Below are positions 54,273 to 63,639 of a stretch of 64,000 nt of DNA, in pieces. The stretch comes from an uncultured beta proteobacterium (GTDB lineage Bacteria > Pseudomonadota > Gammaproteobacteria > Burkholderiales > Burkholderiaceae_C): assembly GCA_903832285.1 (NCBI GenBank), contig CAILAY010000189.1:1-64000 (forward strand), in the 5' to 3' direction. Position numbers and translations under genes: made by a program. Numbering within the stretch: position 1 is the stretch's first letter; each line of letters starts with the position of its first letter. Under the pieces are notes generated by a model, which did not search any database, was not told the origin of the DNA, and was given only the letters and a program-made list of their open reading frames with translations.

Positions 54273-55235
54273 TCAGGCGTCATTGTAGCCCAGGCCCCAG
54301 GCCTGCAACGCCCGTTCCATGTCGTCAGGAATTCGAACCCGAAACTCATGCGATTCGCGGGTCACAGGGTGCACAAATGCCAGGCGAAATGCGTGCAGGG
54401 CCTGGCGCTGCATGCCGGCCGTGGCGCCCCCGCCGTACAGGGAATCGCCCACCAGTGGGTGGCCCAGCATCATCATGTGCACCCGTATCTGGTGTGTGCG
54501 CCCGGTATGCAATGTGCAGCGCACCCAGCAGCCCAGCGCCGCGTTTTCCAGCAGTTCAAGATCCGTGCTAGCAGCCTTGCCGGATTGGTGCGTCAAATCC
54601 ACGGCCGCCATGCGCAATCGGTTGCGCGGATCACGCCCGATAGGCCACAGGGCGAGACGCTTCGTCGGGCCAGCCCATGGTCCGTGCGCCAGCGCCAGGT
54701 ATTGGCGACTGACCTCGCGCGCAGCGATCATGCGCACCAGGGCGTCCATCACAGGGCGGGTTCGTGCCACTACCATCAGGCCGCTGGTGTCCTTGTCGAG
54801 TCGATGCACGATGCCGGCCCGCGGCAAAAACTGCGCCTGGGCGTCGTGCGCCAGCAAGCCGTTGAGCAGGGTGCCGCTCCAGTTGCCAGGTGCCGGGTGC
54901 ACCACCAGACCGGCCGGTTTATTGATCACCAGCAAGTGCGCATCTTCAAATACGACATTGAGCGCCATCGCTTGCGGCTTGAACGCCTGACTTTGCTGCG
55001 TCGGTCGCAACTCGATCAGCAGTTCCTCCCCCACGTGCACCCGGCACGATGGCTTGGTCACCACGGCCCCTTTCATGCGCACCAAGCCGGCGACGATGAG
55101 TTGCTGCAAATAGCTGCGCGAGAACTCCGGAACCAGTTCGACGAGTGCCCGATCCAGACGTCCGCCATGTTGGGTTGGCGCAATACGAAGCTGGCGCTGC
55201 TCAACCTCGGCCGTGGCTTCGGCGCTGTCGTCCAT
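54273..55235 (-). CDS. rluD: 23S rRNA pseudouridine synthase RluD
   Basis: A 320-residue protein with an S4 domain (RLDRALVELVPEFSRSYLQQ) and the RluA-family catalytic domain, Asp in HRLDKDTSGLMV, and LHTGRTHQIRVHMMM. It makes pseudouridines 1911, 1915 and 1917 in helix 69. The start at 55235 leaves 70 bases to the divergent bamD; the frame continues upstream but would cover the bamD promoter. Confidence 0.95.
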   Translation of the reverse strand: MDDSAEATAEVEQRQLRIAPTQHGGRLDRALVELVPEFSRSYLQQLIVAGLVRMKGAVVTKPSCRVHVGEELLIELRPTQQSQAFKPQAMALNVVFEDAHLLVINKPAGLVVHPAPGNWSGTLLNGLLAHDAQAQFLPRAGIVHRLDKDTSGLMVVARTRPVMDALVRMIAAREVSRQYLALAHGPWAGPTKRLALWPIGRDPRNRLRMAAVDLTHQSGKAASTDLELLENAALGCWVRCTLHTGRTHQIRVHMMMLGHPLVGDSLYGGGATAGMQRQALHAFRLAFVHPVTRESHEFRVRIPDDMERALQAWGLGYNDA

Positions 55236-55271
55236 GCCTGCGCATGGGTCGTCCAGTTGGGGGTCGGTCGA

Positions 55272-55277
55272 TATAAT
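55272..55277 (+). promoter_or_regulatory. bamD -10 element
   Basis: A perfect TATAAT lies 34 bases before the bamD ATG in the rluD-bamD divergent gap. The -35 is poor: TCGTCC at 17-base spacing, or a TTGGGG too close. The gene may rely on an activator or another element. Confidence 0.5.
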
Positions 55278-55305
55278 CAAGTGGCTTTGTTTCAAGAAGG
55301 TGCCC

Positions 55306-56112
55306 ATGTTGCTTCGCGTTAAATTATCGGTCGTTCTGACTCCCGCCCTGCTCTTAATCACTCTGATGCTGGCAGCTTGCGCGTCTACCGATGACAAGCT
55401 CGCAACCATGGAGCCTGCCAAAATCTACGAGGATGCCAAGGACGACATGTCTTCAGGCGCCTACGACAAGGCCATCACAAAACTTGAGAAACTGGAAGGT
55501 CGGGCTGCTGGCACGCCCCTGGCACAACAGGCCCAGTTGGACAAGGCGTACGCGCAGCACAAGTCCGGTGAAGGCGTAGCCGCGATTGCCACGCTGGACC
55601 GGTTCATCAAGCAGCACCCCGCCAGCCCGGCCATGGACTACGCCCTGTACCTGAAGGGGCTAGTCAACTTCAATGACAACCTGGGGATATTCGGCTCCAT
55701 CATCAAACAGGACCTGTCCGAGCGTGATCAAAAGGCAGCCAAGGATTCATTCGAGGCGTTCAAGGAATTGGTCACGCGCTTCCCCGATTCACGCTACAGC
55801 GCCGATGGTCGCCAGCGCCTCATCTACATCACCAACTCACTGGCCCGGTACGACGTGCATGTGGCACGCTACTACTTCAATCGCGGCGCCTATGTTGCAG
55901 CCATCAGCCGTGCGCAGTCGGCACTGACCGACTACCGTGATGTGCCTGCGCAGGAAGAGGCACTCTTCATCCTGATGCGCTCGCAAGACGCTCTGGGAAT
56001 GACAAATCTGCGCGACGACGCCAGGCGTGTGCTGGAACGCACCTATCCCAACAGCGTCTACCTGACTGAAGGGTTCAAGCCCCAGCAGACTCCGTGGTGG
56101 AAGCTTTGGTGA
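55306..56112 (+). CDS. bamD: Outer-membrane assembly lipoprotein BamD
   Basis: A 268-residue lipoprotein. The lipobox is LAACAST; the mature part is a five-repeat TPR domain (KIYEDAKDDMSSGAYDKAI, VARYYFNRGAYVAAISRAQS, AQEEALFILMRSQDALGM). BamD is the essential partner of BamA. AAGAAGG lies six bases before the ATG. Its last 38 bases overlap the yoaA-type helicase gene in the opposite orientation. Confidence 0.96.
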   Translation: MLLRVKLSVVLTPALLLITLMLAACASTDDKLATMEPAKIYEDAKDDMSSGAYDKAITKLEKLEGRAAGTPLAQQAQLDKAYAQHKSGEGVAAIATLDRFIKQHPASPAMDYALYLKGLVNFNDNLGIFGSIIKQDLSERDQKAAKDSFEAFKELVTRFPDSRYSADGRQRLIYITNSLARYDVHVARYYFNRGAYVAAISRAQSALTDYRDVPAQEEALFILMRSQDALGMTNLRDDARRVLERTYPNSVYLTEGFKPQQTPWWKLW

Positions 56113-58078
56113 GCGCCCCTAGAACCTGATTGAACTCCTCCTGCGATCGCAGTTGCCGCATGGGTGGCAGGGCAGAAAGCAGTTTGCGGCCATAGGCCAT
56201 GCCGGTGAGGCGCGTATCGCACACAACAAGAATGCCGCGATCAGACTCGCGCCGGATCAGGCGTCCCGCTCCCTGTTTCAATGCGACCGCCGCTTCAGGC
56301 AGAAAGTAGTCGTTGAACGGGCTGCGCCCCGCCGCCTGCAGGCGCCGTGAACGAGCCTCCACCAGCGGGTCGTTGGGCGGCGGAAATGGCAGCTTGTCAA
56401 TGATGACCATCTGAAGCGCATCACCCGGCACATCCACGCCTTCCCAGAACGAGGCCGACGCGACCAGCACGCAGCCCGGTGCGCCGCCGTCATTTCCCTG
56501 GCGGAACCGCTCCATCAGTTGTCTCTTGGGAAGCTGTCCCTGGACCAATACCTGCACCTCCGGTGACCCTTCAAAGTGCGCCTGCAGGGTCTCGCCAATG
56601 CTGCGCAGGGCACGCAGCGTGGTGGTCAGCACCATGGTACGCCCGCCCAGCCGTGCCACGGCATCCGCCGCCAAGGCGGCCACCTGCCGACTGTGCTCCG
56701 GGTCGCCGGGTCGCGGCAATTGCGCGGGCACGTAAACGCAAGCCTGACTGGCGTAGTCAAACGGACTGCCTACACGCAGCGTGGTAGCGCCAGCGAGCCC
56801 GCAGGGTTCGGTAAACCAGCGCAAGGCATCGTCCGTACCAAGTGTGGCCGAGGTGAAAATCCAGGCCTTGCCTGGTCCCGCCTCCTTCGGCAAACCGAGC
56901 ATGCGGGTCTGCACCGCCTGGGCAATGTCCAACGGCGATTCGACCAGACGCAATTGTTGCCCCACATCCAGCCAGCGCACGGCGTCCACCGCGCAAGAGC
57001 CGGAGAACTTCAGCAACTGCTGGACAAACTGTGTCGCACGTTCGTGCAGACGCTCGAAGTCTGGTGCCACCTCACGCACCGTATCCAGCGCCTCGATGAC
57101 CTGGGTGCAAACCTGATTCAATTGCTGTAGCGCATCCAGCCACGCGGCTGCGGAAATGTTTTCCGGAGCCTGCTCGTTCCAGCGCAGCTTGGCGGCACCA
57201 CCTTTACCCACCACCAGACGCAGGTCCCGCGCGGCCCGCTCAGTGGCCGCAGCGAGTTGTTGCCAGTCTGCCAGACCGCGCGCCAGTTGCAAACCTGCGG
57301 CCAGCAGATCGCGAGAAAAATCCAGCAACTGCCCGGTAGAGAGTTGGGCACCGAGGAACTGCACGCCGGTTTCGTTGAGTTGATGCGCCTCGTCGAATAC
57401 TGCGACGCGCACGCTGGGAAGAAGTTCGGCCATGCCGGATTCGCGTACGGCCAGATCGGCAAAAAACAGATGGTGGTTGATGACGACCACATCGGCCGCC
57501 AGCGCTTCACGCCGCGCCAGATTCACATGGCAGTTGCGAAAACGGGGACACGGGGCACCCAGGCAATTGTCCCGCGTCGAAGTGATCAGCGGGATCAGCG
57601 GCGAGCGTTCGTCCAGACCGGAAAGTTCTGCCAGGTCGCCACTGCGGGTCAGTTGTGCCCAACGCTCGACCTTGGCCAGAGTGGCCAGTGCCGAACGATC
57701 AGGCAGGAGGCCGCCCTGCCGTGCCAGTTCCATCCTGTAAAGACACAGATAGCTGCCGCGTCCCTTGAGCAAGGCCAACCGGGTGGGCAGACCCAGCGCC
57801 TGCACCAGTCGCGGCAGATCGCGCCCGTAGAGTTGATCCTGCAAGGTCTTCGTGGCGGTGGACAGCAGCACACGTTCACCACTGAGCAGCGCCGGCACCA
57901 GGTAGGAAAACGTCTTCCCTACGCCGGTACCGGCCTCCACCACCAATGCGCCGCCGGACTCGATCACGGCCGCCACCGCCAAGGCCATGTCGGTCTGACC
58001 CTTCCGTGGCACAAACTGCTCGGTTGAGTGGGCCAGCACACCGCCTTCAGAAAAGATCAACCTCACAGAATCCAGCAT
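56075..58078 (-). CDS. Fe-S superfamily 2 DNA helicase, YoaA/DinG type
   Basis: A 667-residue XPD-like helicase. Walker A is EAGTGVGKT (about 48-56), the Fe-S ligands are Cys112, Cys172, Cys177 and Cys183, and the DEAH box is FDEAHQL (229-232). The length is nearer YoaA (636) than DinG (716). It may unwind damaged or R-loop-containing DNA. The end overlaps bamD; the start shares one base with the DUF465 stop. Confidence 0.93.
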   Translation of the reverse strand: MLDSVRLIFSEGGVLAHSTEQFVPRKGQTDMALAVAAVIESGGALVVEAGTGVGKTFSYLVPALLSGERVLLSTATKTLQDQLYGRDLPRLVQALGLPTRLALLKGRGSYLCLYRMELARQGGLLPDRSALATLAKVERWAQLTRSGDLAELSGLDERSPLIPLITSTRDNCLGAPCPRFRNCHVNLARREALAADVVVINHHLFFADLAVRESGMAELLPSVRVAVFDEAHQLNETGVQFLGAQLSTGQLLDFSRDLLAAGLQLARGLADWQQLAAATERAARDLRLVVGKGGAAKLRWNEQAPENISAAAWLDALQQLNQVCTQVIEALDTVREVAPDFERLHERATQFVQQLLKFSGSCAVDAVRWLDVGQQLRLVESPLDIAQAVQTRMLGLPKEAGPGKAWIFTSATLGTDDALRWFTEPCGLAGATTLRVGSPFDYASQACVYVPAQLPRPGDPEHSRQVAALAADAVARLGGRTMVLTTTLRALRSIGETLQAHFEGSPEVQVLVQGQLPKRQLMERFRQGNDGGAPGCVLVASASFWEGVDVPGDALQMVIIDKLPFPPPNDPLVEARSRRLQAAGRSPFNDYFLPEAAVALKQGAGRLIRRESDRGILVVCDTRLTGMAYGRKLLSALPPMRQLRSQEEFNQVLGALTKASTTESAGA

Positions 58079-58290
58079 CAGGCGGGCTCTTTGGGATCGA
58101 GCGTGCGCTCCAGACGTTCGATGTGATCGCGCAATTCCAGGCGCCTTTTCTTCATGCGGCGCAGGCTGAGTTCATCCAATGGCACAACCGAACCCACCCG
58201 GTCAATCAGTGCATCCAGGTCGGCGTGCTCCATGCGCAATTCAATCAGGCGGCGTTGCGGCGAGTTCAGATTAGTTTCCAAGATATTCAT
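58078..58290 (-). CDS. YdcH-like DUF465 protein
   Basis: A 70-residue protein of the YdcH/DUF465 family. LRMEHADLDALIDRV and DELSLRRMKKRRLELRDHIE form two helices of a coiled-coil hairpin. Function is unknown. I place the start at 58290 (MNILETNL); an upstream extension lacks family similarity. Its stop overlaps the helicase start by one base. Confidence 0.85.
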   Translation of the reverse strand: MNILETNLNSPQRRLIELRMEHADLDALIDRVGSVVPLDELSLRRMKKRRLELRDHIERLERTLDPKEPA

Positions 58291-58378
58291 CCATACAGGC
58301 TCGCCTGCGCATAAGTTCACTTGATAATACGTTCTTTCAACCAGCGTACGCCGAATGCGCGCGCATGTGAGCAAATTC

Positions 58379-59134
58379 ATGTCCATAGGCTATCGTCTTA
58401 GCGCTTCCACCGGTATCCACAAAGGAGATCGAGGCTACCAGCAGGATCAGGTGGCGCTGCTGTCGCACCCCCACGCCAACGGCTGCGTGCTGGGCATCGT
58501 CGCCGATGGCATGGGCGGACTCAGCGGCGGACGCAAGGCTTCCAACCAGGTGGTGATGACTGCCAAGCAACTGTTTGAGCGTTATGACCCGGCTACCGAC
58601 GATGCAACCAGCCTGCTCAAACAACTGGTGATGGAATCCCACGTCGTCATCAAACTGATCGCCGTGTCATCGGAAGAGCATCCACATAGCACCATCGCGG
58701 CGTTTTTGGTCAATCCGGGCGGCGACTGCCATTGGGTTCATACCGGCGATTCCCGCATCTACCACTTCAATGCAAGCAAGCTGGTCAGGCGCACCTTTGA
58801 CCACTCGCTGGTGCAAAAGATGGTGAGCCGCGGTGAGATTACCGAGGAGGAAGCCAACACGCATCCCAAGGCCAACATTCTCACCGGCTGTGCAGGTTCG
58901 ACTGACGATCCTCCTATCGATACGCACCTGATATCTCAAATGCGACCAGGCGATTCGCTGCTGGCATGCAGTGATGGCGTTTGGCACTACTTCAGCGACA
59001 AGGAACTCGCCTCGGTCATGTCGACCCTTTCGGCGCGGGATGCGTCCGAATTTCTGATTTCCAAGGCACGCTCGCGGGCCCATGGGCACGGCGACAATTT
59101 GTCGCTCATCATCCTGAAGTTCGAGCCGCTGTAG
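58379..59134 (+). CDS. PP2C-type protein phosphatase
   Basis: A 251-residue PPM-family phosphatase. The metal-binding motifs are GDRGYQQDQ (motif I with Arg and Asp) and IVADGMGG (motif II); VHTGDSRIYHF and LLACSDGV supply later Asp ligands, and GDNLSLIIL is the last block. It would remove phosphate from serine or threonine of a protein. No Ser/Thr kinase lies in the window. It is divergent from DUF465; ATG at 58379 fits the start of the fold. Confidence 0.92.
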   Translation: MSIGYRLSASTGIHKGDRGYQQDQVALLSHPHANGCVLGIVADGMGGLSGGRKASNQVVMTAKQLFERYDPATDDATSLLKQLVMESHVVIKLIAVSSEEHPHSTIAAFLVNPGGDCHWVHTGDSRIYHFNASKLVRRTFDHSLVQKMVSRGEITEEEANTHPKANILTGCAGSTDDPPIDTHLISQMRPGDSLLACSDGVWHYFSDKELASVMSTLSARDASEFLISKARSRAHGHGDNLSLIILKFEPL

Positions 59135-59159
59135 TTGCAGTTGCAGCCAAGCGAGTTGG

Positions 59160-59792
59160 CTACGGCGGGTCGGGTAGCGGTGCAGCCTGCGGCCTTGTTT
59201 TTTCGCGTTGCCTCTTCTGTAGATCAGCCTTGTGCTGTGCCGCCTCATCCTGCTTGATCTGGTAAAGCCGCTGTCTCTTTTCGGCCAGGGCGGCCTTGGA
59301 GGTTGTTGCCGCAGCATCTTTCTCGGCATGTTCCTGCAACTTCTTTGCTTGCGCCAAAGCCCTGGCCTGAGTTGCTGCGGCGCGCTGCTCCTGTGCCGCT
59401 GATTTGTCCATAGCCTTGCGTCGCCGATCCTCGACTGCCGGGTCTTTTGAAGCGGCGGAGTCTGGCGACGATGCCGCCGGCCCAGTTTGCTTGCCGCGTG
59501 TGATTTCGCGTTGCTGGGTCGCCTTGCGTGCACGTTCGGCATCGTTGAGCAATACCTCCTGGCGCTGCAGTTCAGCCAGGGTTTCGCGATGACGCTTCCT
59601 GATCGCTGCCAGACAATCGTTCACAAGAAACTTCCCCGCGCAGGCCTGTTCCTCCTGCGCGTGGCGTGTCAACTCCCGTTGGCGCTGCGCCTCAATACGT
59701 GCGCGCTCATCCTGAGACGGGGCGGCTACGCCTTGCGCGCAGGCTTGCGGCCAGACCCACAGCAACAACCAAGTCAGGTAAACGATTTTCAT
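59160..59792 (-). CDS. Secreted coiled-coil protein, unrecognised
   Basis: A 210-residue protein. The N-terminus MKIVYLTWLLLWVWPQACAQ is a signal peptide. The mature chain is almost all charged helix with many Arg, Gln, Lys and Glu residues (RIEAQRQRELTRHAQEE, HRETLAELQRQEVLLNDAER) and two cysteines (ACAGKFLVNDC) that may bond to each other. I do not recognise a family with known function. Its ATG overlaps the zapE stop (ATGA), so it is translated after zapE, odd for a cytoplasmic-periplasmic pair. Periplasmic, possibly envelope-associated. Confidence 0.8.
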   Translation of the reverse strand: MKIVYLTWLLLWVWPQACAQGVAAPSQDERARIEAQRQRELTRHAQEEQACAGKFLVNDCLAAIRKRHRETLAELQRQEVLLNDAERARKATQQREITRGKQTGPAASSPDSAASKDPAVEDRRRKAMDKSAAQEQRAAATQARALAQAKKLQEHAEKDAAATTSKAALAEKRQRLYQIKQDEAAQHKADLQKRQREKTRPQAAPLPDPP

Positions 59793-60892
59793 GTGATGTG
59801 AGTATCCACCACGCGTCGCTCCAACGCCAGGAACTGTGCCGACTGCATTTCGTGCAAGCGTGACGCGGTGCGCGGAAATTCGTGTGCCAGCGGCCCCTCC
59901 GTGTAGAGCGCTTCGGGCAAGGCTTCGGCTGAGACGATGAGTTTCACGCGGCGGTCGTAGAGCACGTCCACCAGCAGCGTGAAGCGCCGCGCCTCCGATG
60001 CCATGCGCACCGGCATCACGGGCACGTCGCTGAGCAGCACAGTGTGAAACTGAGTTGCCAGTTCCAGATAGTCGTTTTGCGAACGCGGACCACCACACAG
60101 GGTCTTGAAATCAAACCACACCACTCCGCCGGCACGGCGCCTGGCCAGGATTTCGCGCGACTCGATCTGCAACACGGGCGGTTCATCATGACGCTCTGCC
60201 AGACGCTCAAACGCCAGCGTCATTTCGGCGTCTGCGGCCGGCCCGAGCGGACAGTGATAGAGCTTGAGCTGCTCGAGCGTAAGGCGCCGGTAGTCGACCC
60301 CATGGTCCACATTCACCACTTCCATTGTGCCCTTGAGCAACTCAATGGCGGGCAGGATGCGGCTGCGATGCAGACCGCCGGGATAGAGGTCATCGGGCGC
60401 GAAATTGGACGTGGTGACAAAGCCCACTCCGTTCGCGAACAGGGCGTCGAGCAACCGATGCAGGATCATGGCATCGGTGATGTCGGACACGTGGAACTCG
60501 TCGAAACAGATCAGCTTGTAGCGTTTGGCGATGCGGCGTCCCAGTTCGTCAAGCGGATTCACCGTCCCCTGCAATTCGTGCAGTTCGCGGTGCACTTCGC
60601 GCATGAACTCGTGAAAGTGCAGCCGCGTCTTTCGCCTCAACGGCACGGCACTGTAGAAGCAGTCCATGAGAAAGCTTTTGCCCCGACCAACACCGCCGTG
60701 AAGATAGACCCCACGGGGAATATCCGGCCGGTTGATGAGCTTCTTCAGGGCGTTGGCGCGCTGCTCCTTGTACGCAGCCCACTCCGTGGCGCAGCGCTCC
60801 AGCGCCTGAACAGCACGCAACTGCGCCGGGTCACTGGTGTACCCGCGGCTCTCGAGTTCCGCCTGATACGCGGCCTGTACCCGCACGCTCAA
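59789..60892 (-). CDS. zapE: Cell division ATPase ZapE (AFG1-like)
   Basis: A 367-residue AAA-type ATPase. P-loop GGVGRGKSFLMD, Walker B ICFDEFHVSDITDAM and TSNFAPDDLYPGGLHRSRI define ZapE. It binds FtsZ at the division site in E. coli, and its mitochondrial relatives assist respiratory-complex quality control. It follows lpdA by one base, which links it to the oxoglutarate dehydrogenase operon in transcription. Confidence 0.95.
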   Translation of the reverse strand: MSVRVQAAYQAELESRGYTSDPAQLRAVQALERCATEWAAYKEQRANALKKLINRPDIPRGVYLHGGVGRGKSFLMDCFYSAVPLRRKTRLHFHEFMREVHRELHELQGTVNPLDELGRRIAKRYKLICFDEFHVSDITDAMILHRLLDALFANGVGFVTTSNFAPDDLYPGGLHRSRILPAIELLKGTMEVVNVDHGVDYRRLTLEQLKLYHCPLGPAADAEMTLAFERLAERHDEPPVLQIESREILARRRAGGVVWFDFKTLCGGPRSQNDYLELATQFHTVLLSDVPVMPVRMASEARRFTLLVDVLYDRRVKLIVSAEALPEALYTEGPLAHEFPRTASRLHEMQSAQFLALERRVVDTHIT

Positions 60893-60893
60893 C

Positions 60894-62321
60894 CTAGAAG
60901 TTCAACGTGCGCTTGTCCACCGCCAGCGCAGCTTCCTTGGTCGCCTCGGACAGCGAAGGGTGCGCGTGGCAGATGCGGGCGATGTCTTCGCTGCTGGCGC
61001 GGAACTCCATCGCCACCACGGCCTCTGCGATCAACTCGCTCGCCATGGGCCCCACGATGTGCACGCCCAGGATTTCATCGGTGCCTGCATCGGCCAGGAA
61101 CTTGACCATCCCGGTGGTATCGCCCAGCGCCCGCGCCCGGCCGTTGGCCAGGAACGGGAAAGTCCCTGCCTTGTAGGCACGGCCAGAGGCCTTGAGCTGT
61201 TGTTCGGTCTGCCCAACCCAGGCGATTTCGGGGCTGGTATAGATCACCCAGGGCACCGTGTTGAAATTGACGTGCCCGTGCTGGCCGCCGATGCGCTCGG
61301 CCACCGCCACACCCTCTTCTTCCGCCTTGTGCGCCAACATCGGGCCGCGCACCACGTCGCCCACGGCCCAGACGCCGGGCAAGTTGGTCTTGCAGTCATC
61401 ATCCACCAGCACCAGACCGCGCTCGTCCAATTTCAAACCCACGCCCTCAGCGTTCAGTCCTTCGGTGTTGGCCAGTCGTCCGATCGAGATGATGAGCTTG
61501 TCCACGTCCAGAGTCTGTGCTTCGCCCCTGGCGTTTTCGTACGCAATCGACACGCGCTTCTTGCCTGTCTTGATCGAACCGACCTTCACCCCGAGTTCGA
61601 TCTTCAAGCCTTGCTTGGTGAAAGCCTTGTGCGCCTCCTTGGCGATCTGTTCGTCCACGGCGCCCAGGAAGGTGGGCAGGGCTTCCAGTATCGTCACCTC
61701 TGATCCCAGGCGACGCCAGACCGAACCCATCTCCAGGCCGATGACGCCCGAGCCGATCAGGCCCAGCTTCTTGGGCACCGCGCCAATGCGCAACGCACCG
61801 TCGTTGGACAGGATGTTCTCTTCGTCAAACGGCGTGCCCGGAAGCGGTCGCGCCTTGGAGCCGGTGGCGACGACAACGTGCTTGGCGGTGAGTGACTCCT
61901 GCGTTGCACCGTTCACGTGGATCTCGTAGCCGCCTTCCATCGCCTTCACGAACGAGCCGCGGCCATGAAAGAAGACGACCTTGTTCTTCTTGAAAAGGTA
62001 CAGGATGCCGTCGTTATTCTGCTTCACCACGCGGTCCTTGCGCGCGACCATGGTGGCCACATCCATGCTAAGCCCTTTGACCGCAATGCCATGCTCCGCA
62101 AAGTGGTGGCTGGCCTGGTCGAAGTGTTCACTCGATTGCAACAATGCCTTGGACGGAATGCAGCCCACGTTGGTGCAGGTGCCGCCGGGTGCGGGCCCGC
62201 CCTTGTCATTTTTCCACTCGTCGATGCAGGCCACCGTGAAACCCAGTTGCGCCGCACGAATGGCCGCGATGTAGCCGCCCGGACCCGCCCCGATGACGAT
62301 GACGTCGAATTGTTTGTTCAT
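60894..62321 (-). CDS. lpdA: Dihydrolipoyl dehydrogenase (E3)
   Basis: A 475-residue flavoprotein disulfide reductase. FAD is bound at GAGPGGYIAAIRAAQLG; the redox disulfide is GGTCTNVGCIPSKAL; NAD binds at IGSGVIGLEMGSVW; the C-terminal base is in HAHPSLSEATKEAA. It reoxidises lipoamide in the 2-oxoglutarate and perhaps other dehydrogenase complexes. It is separated from sucB by 67 bases holding a palindromic repeat. Confidence 0.97.
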   Translation of the reverse strand: MNKQFDVIVIGAGPGGYIAAIRAAQLGFTVACIDEWKNDKGGPAPGGTCTNVGCIPSKALLQSSEHFDQASHHFAEHGIAVKGLSMDVATMVARKDRVVKQNNDGILYLFKKNKVVFFHGRGSFVKAMEGGYEIHVNGATQESLTAKHVVVATGSKARPLPGTPFDEENILSNDGALRIGAVPKKLGLIGSGVIGLEMGSVWRRLGSEVTILEALPTFLGAVDEQIAKEAHKAFTKQGLKIELGVKVGSIKTGKKRVSIAYENARGEAQTLDVDKLIISIGRLANTEGLNAEGVGLKLDERGLVLVDDDCKTNLPGVWAVGDVVRGPMLAHKAEEEGVAVAERIGGQHGHVNFNTVPWVIYTSPEIAWVGQTEQQLKASGRAYKAGTFPFLANGRARALGDTTGMVKFLADAGTDEILGVHIVGPMASELIAEAVVAMEFRASSEDIARICHAHPSLSEATKEAALAVDKRTLNF

Positions 62322-62337
62322 GTTGTTTGGTCAGTTG

Positions 62338-62378
62338 GGGACAGAGCTTGTTCGCCTCGCGCAACTGCGCTCTTTCCC
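62338..62378. repeat. Dispersed imperfect palindrome (copy 3)
   Basis: GGGACAGAGC...GCGCTCTTTCCC with the family edges GTTGGGGAC and CCCACAA. It lies between sucB and lpdA on the operon, so it is transcribed and could trim or stabilise mRNA between the two genes. It is the most diverged of the full-length copies. Confidence 0.6.
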
Positions 62379-62388
62379 ACAATCATTT

Positions 62389-63624
62389 TCAGATGTCAAA
62401 AAGAAGTCTGGCCGGATCTTCCAGCGCTTCCTTCATCGCCACCAGCCCCAGCACGGCTTCGCGGCCGTCAATGATGCGGTGGTCGTAGCTCATGGCCAGG
62501 TAGTTGATGGGGCGCACCACCACCTGCCCGTTCTCCACCACGGCGCGGTCCTTGGTGGCGTGCACGCCCAGGATGGCCGACTGCGGCGGGTTGATGATGG
62601 GGGTGGAGAGCATGGAGCCGAAGGTGCCGCCGTTGCTGATGGAGAAGGTGCCGCCGGTCATCTCTTCCATACCCAGCTTGCCGTCGCGCGCCTTGGCGCC
62701 GTACTCGGCGATCTTCTTTTCGATCTCGGCAAAGCTCATCTGGTCCGCGTTGCGCAGAATCGGCACCACCAGACCGCGCGGCGAACCCACGGCGATGCCG
62801 ATGTCGAAGTAGCCGTGGTACACGATGTCGGTGCCATCCACCGAGGCGTTGAGCATCGGGAACTTCTTCAAGGCGTGCACGGCCGCCTTGACGAAGAAAC
62901 TCATGAAGCCGATCTTCACGCCGTGCTCCTTCTCGAACTTGTCCTGGAAGCGCTTGCGCATTTCCATCACCGGCGCCATGTTCACTTCGTTGAAGGTGGT
63001 GAGGATGGCATTGGTCGATTGCGATTGCAGCAGACGCTCTGCCACGCGCGCACGCAAACGGCTCATGGGAACGCGTTGCTCCGGACGTTCTCCCAGGTCA
63101 AGTCTGGGAGCTGCCACCTGCGGCAGGGATTTCGTGGGTACTCCCGTGGGGATGGCGACGCTGGCTACCGGCTTGGCCGCAGGTGCCGCCAGGGCGCCCA
63201 GCACATCGCCCTTGAGCACGCGGCCGTCCTTGCCGCTGCCAGCGACCGAGCCGCTCGCCAGGGCATTGTCGGCCATGAGCTTGGCCGCAGCGGGCATGGC
63301 CACGGCGGACTTGGAAACCGCCACCGGGGCTGGCGCCGCGGCAGCGGCGACAGCAGGCGCTGCCACAGCGGCACCGGCCTTGCCCTCGGTGTCGATACGC
63401 GCGATGAGCTGCTCGGCGGCGACCGCGGCACCGTCTCCGACCAGCAATTCGACGATCACGCCAGCGGCGGGTGCAGGCACTTCCAGCACCACCTTATCGG
63501 TTTCGACATCGATCAGGATTTCATCAACTGCGACGAAATCGCCCAGCTTTTTCTTCCACTGCAACAGCGTGGCTTCAGCCACGGATTCCGACAGTTGCGG
63601 CACTTTGACTTCGATGATGGCCAT
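62389..63624 (-). CDS. sucB: 2-oxoglutarate dehydrogenase E2 (succinyltransferase)
   Basis: A 411-residue E2. The lipoyl domain (1-80) has the lipoylated Lys in [13 protein letters not shown]; a Pro/Ala-rich linker, a peripheral-subunit-binding domain (about 115-150) and the acyltransferase domain follow, with catalytic His in [13 protein letters not shown]. It carries succinyl groups from E1 to CoA. The start is 15 bases after sucA. Confidence 0.97.
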   Translation of the reverse strand: MAIIEVKVPQLSESVAEATLLQWKKKLGDFVAVDEILIDVETDKVVLEVPAPAAGVIVELLVGDGAAVAAEQLIARIDTEGKAGAAVAAPAVAAAAAPAPVAVSKSAVAMPAAAKLMADNALASGSVAGSGKDGRVLKGDVLGALAAPAAKPVASVAIPTGVPTKSLPQVAAPRLDLGERPEQRVPMSRLRARVAERLLQSQSTNAILTTFNEVNMAPVMEMRKRFQDKFEKEHGVKIGFMSFFVKAAVHALKKFPMLNASVDGTDIVYHGYFDIGIAVGSPRGLVVPILRNADQMSFAEIEKKIAEYGAKARDGKLGMEEMTGGTFSISNGGTFGSMLSTPIINPPQSAILGVHATKDRAVVENGQVVVRPINYLAMSYDHRIIDGREAVLGLVAMKEALEDPARLLFDI

Positions 63625-63639
63625 GAATATTTCTCCGAT

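Noticed and set aside
54155-54571. 138-codon plus-strand frame over the scpB-rluD gap
   Set aside because: It runs mostly antisense to rluD and has Arg/Pro/Ala-rich shadow composition.
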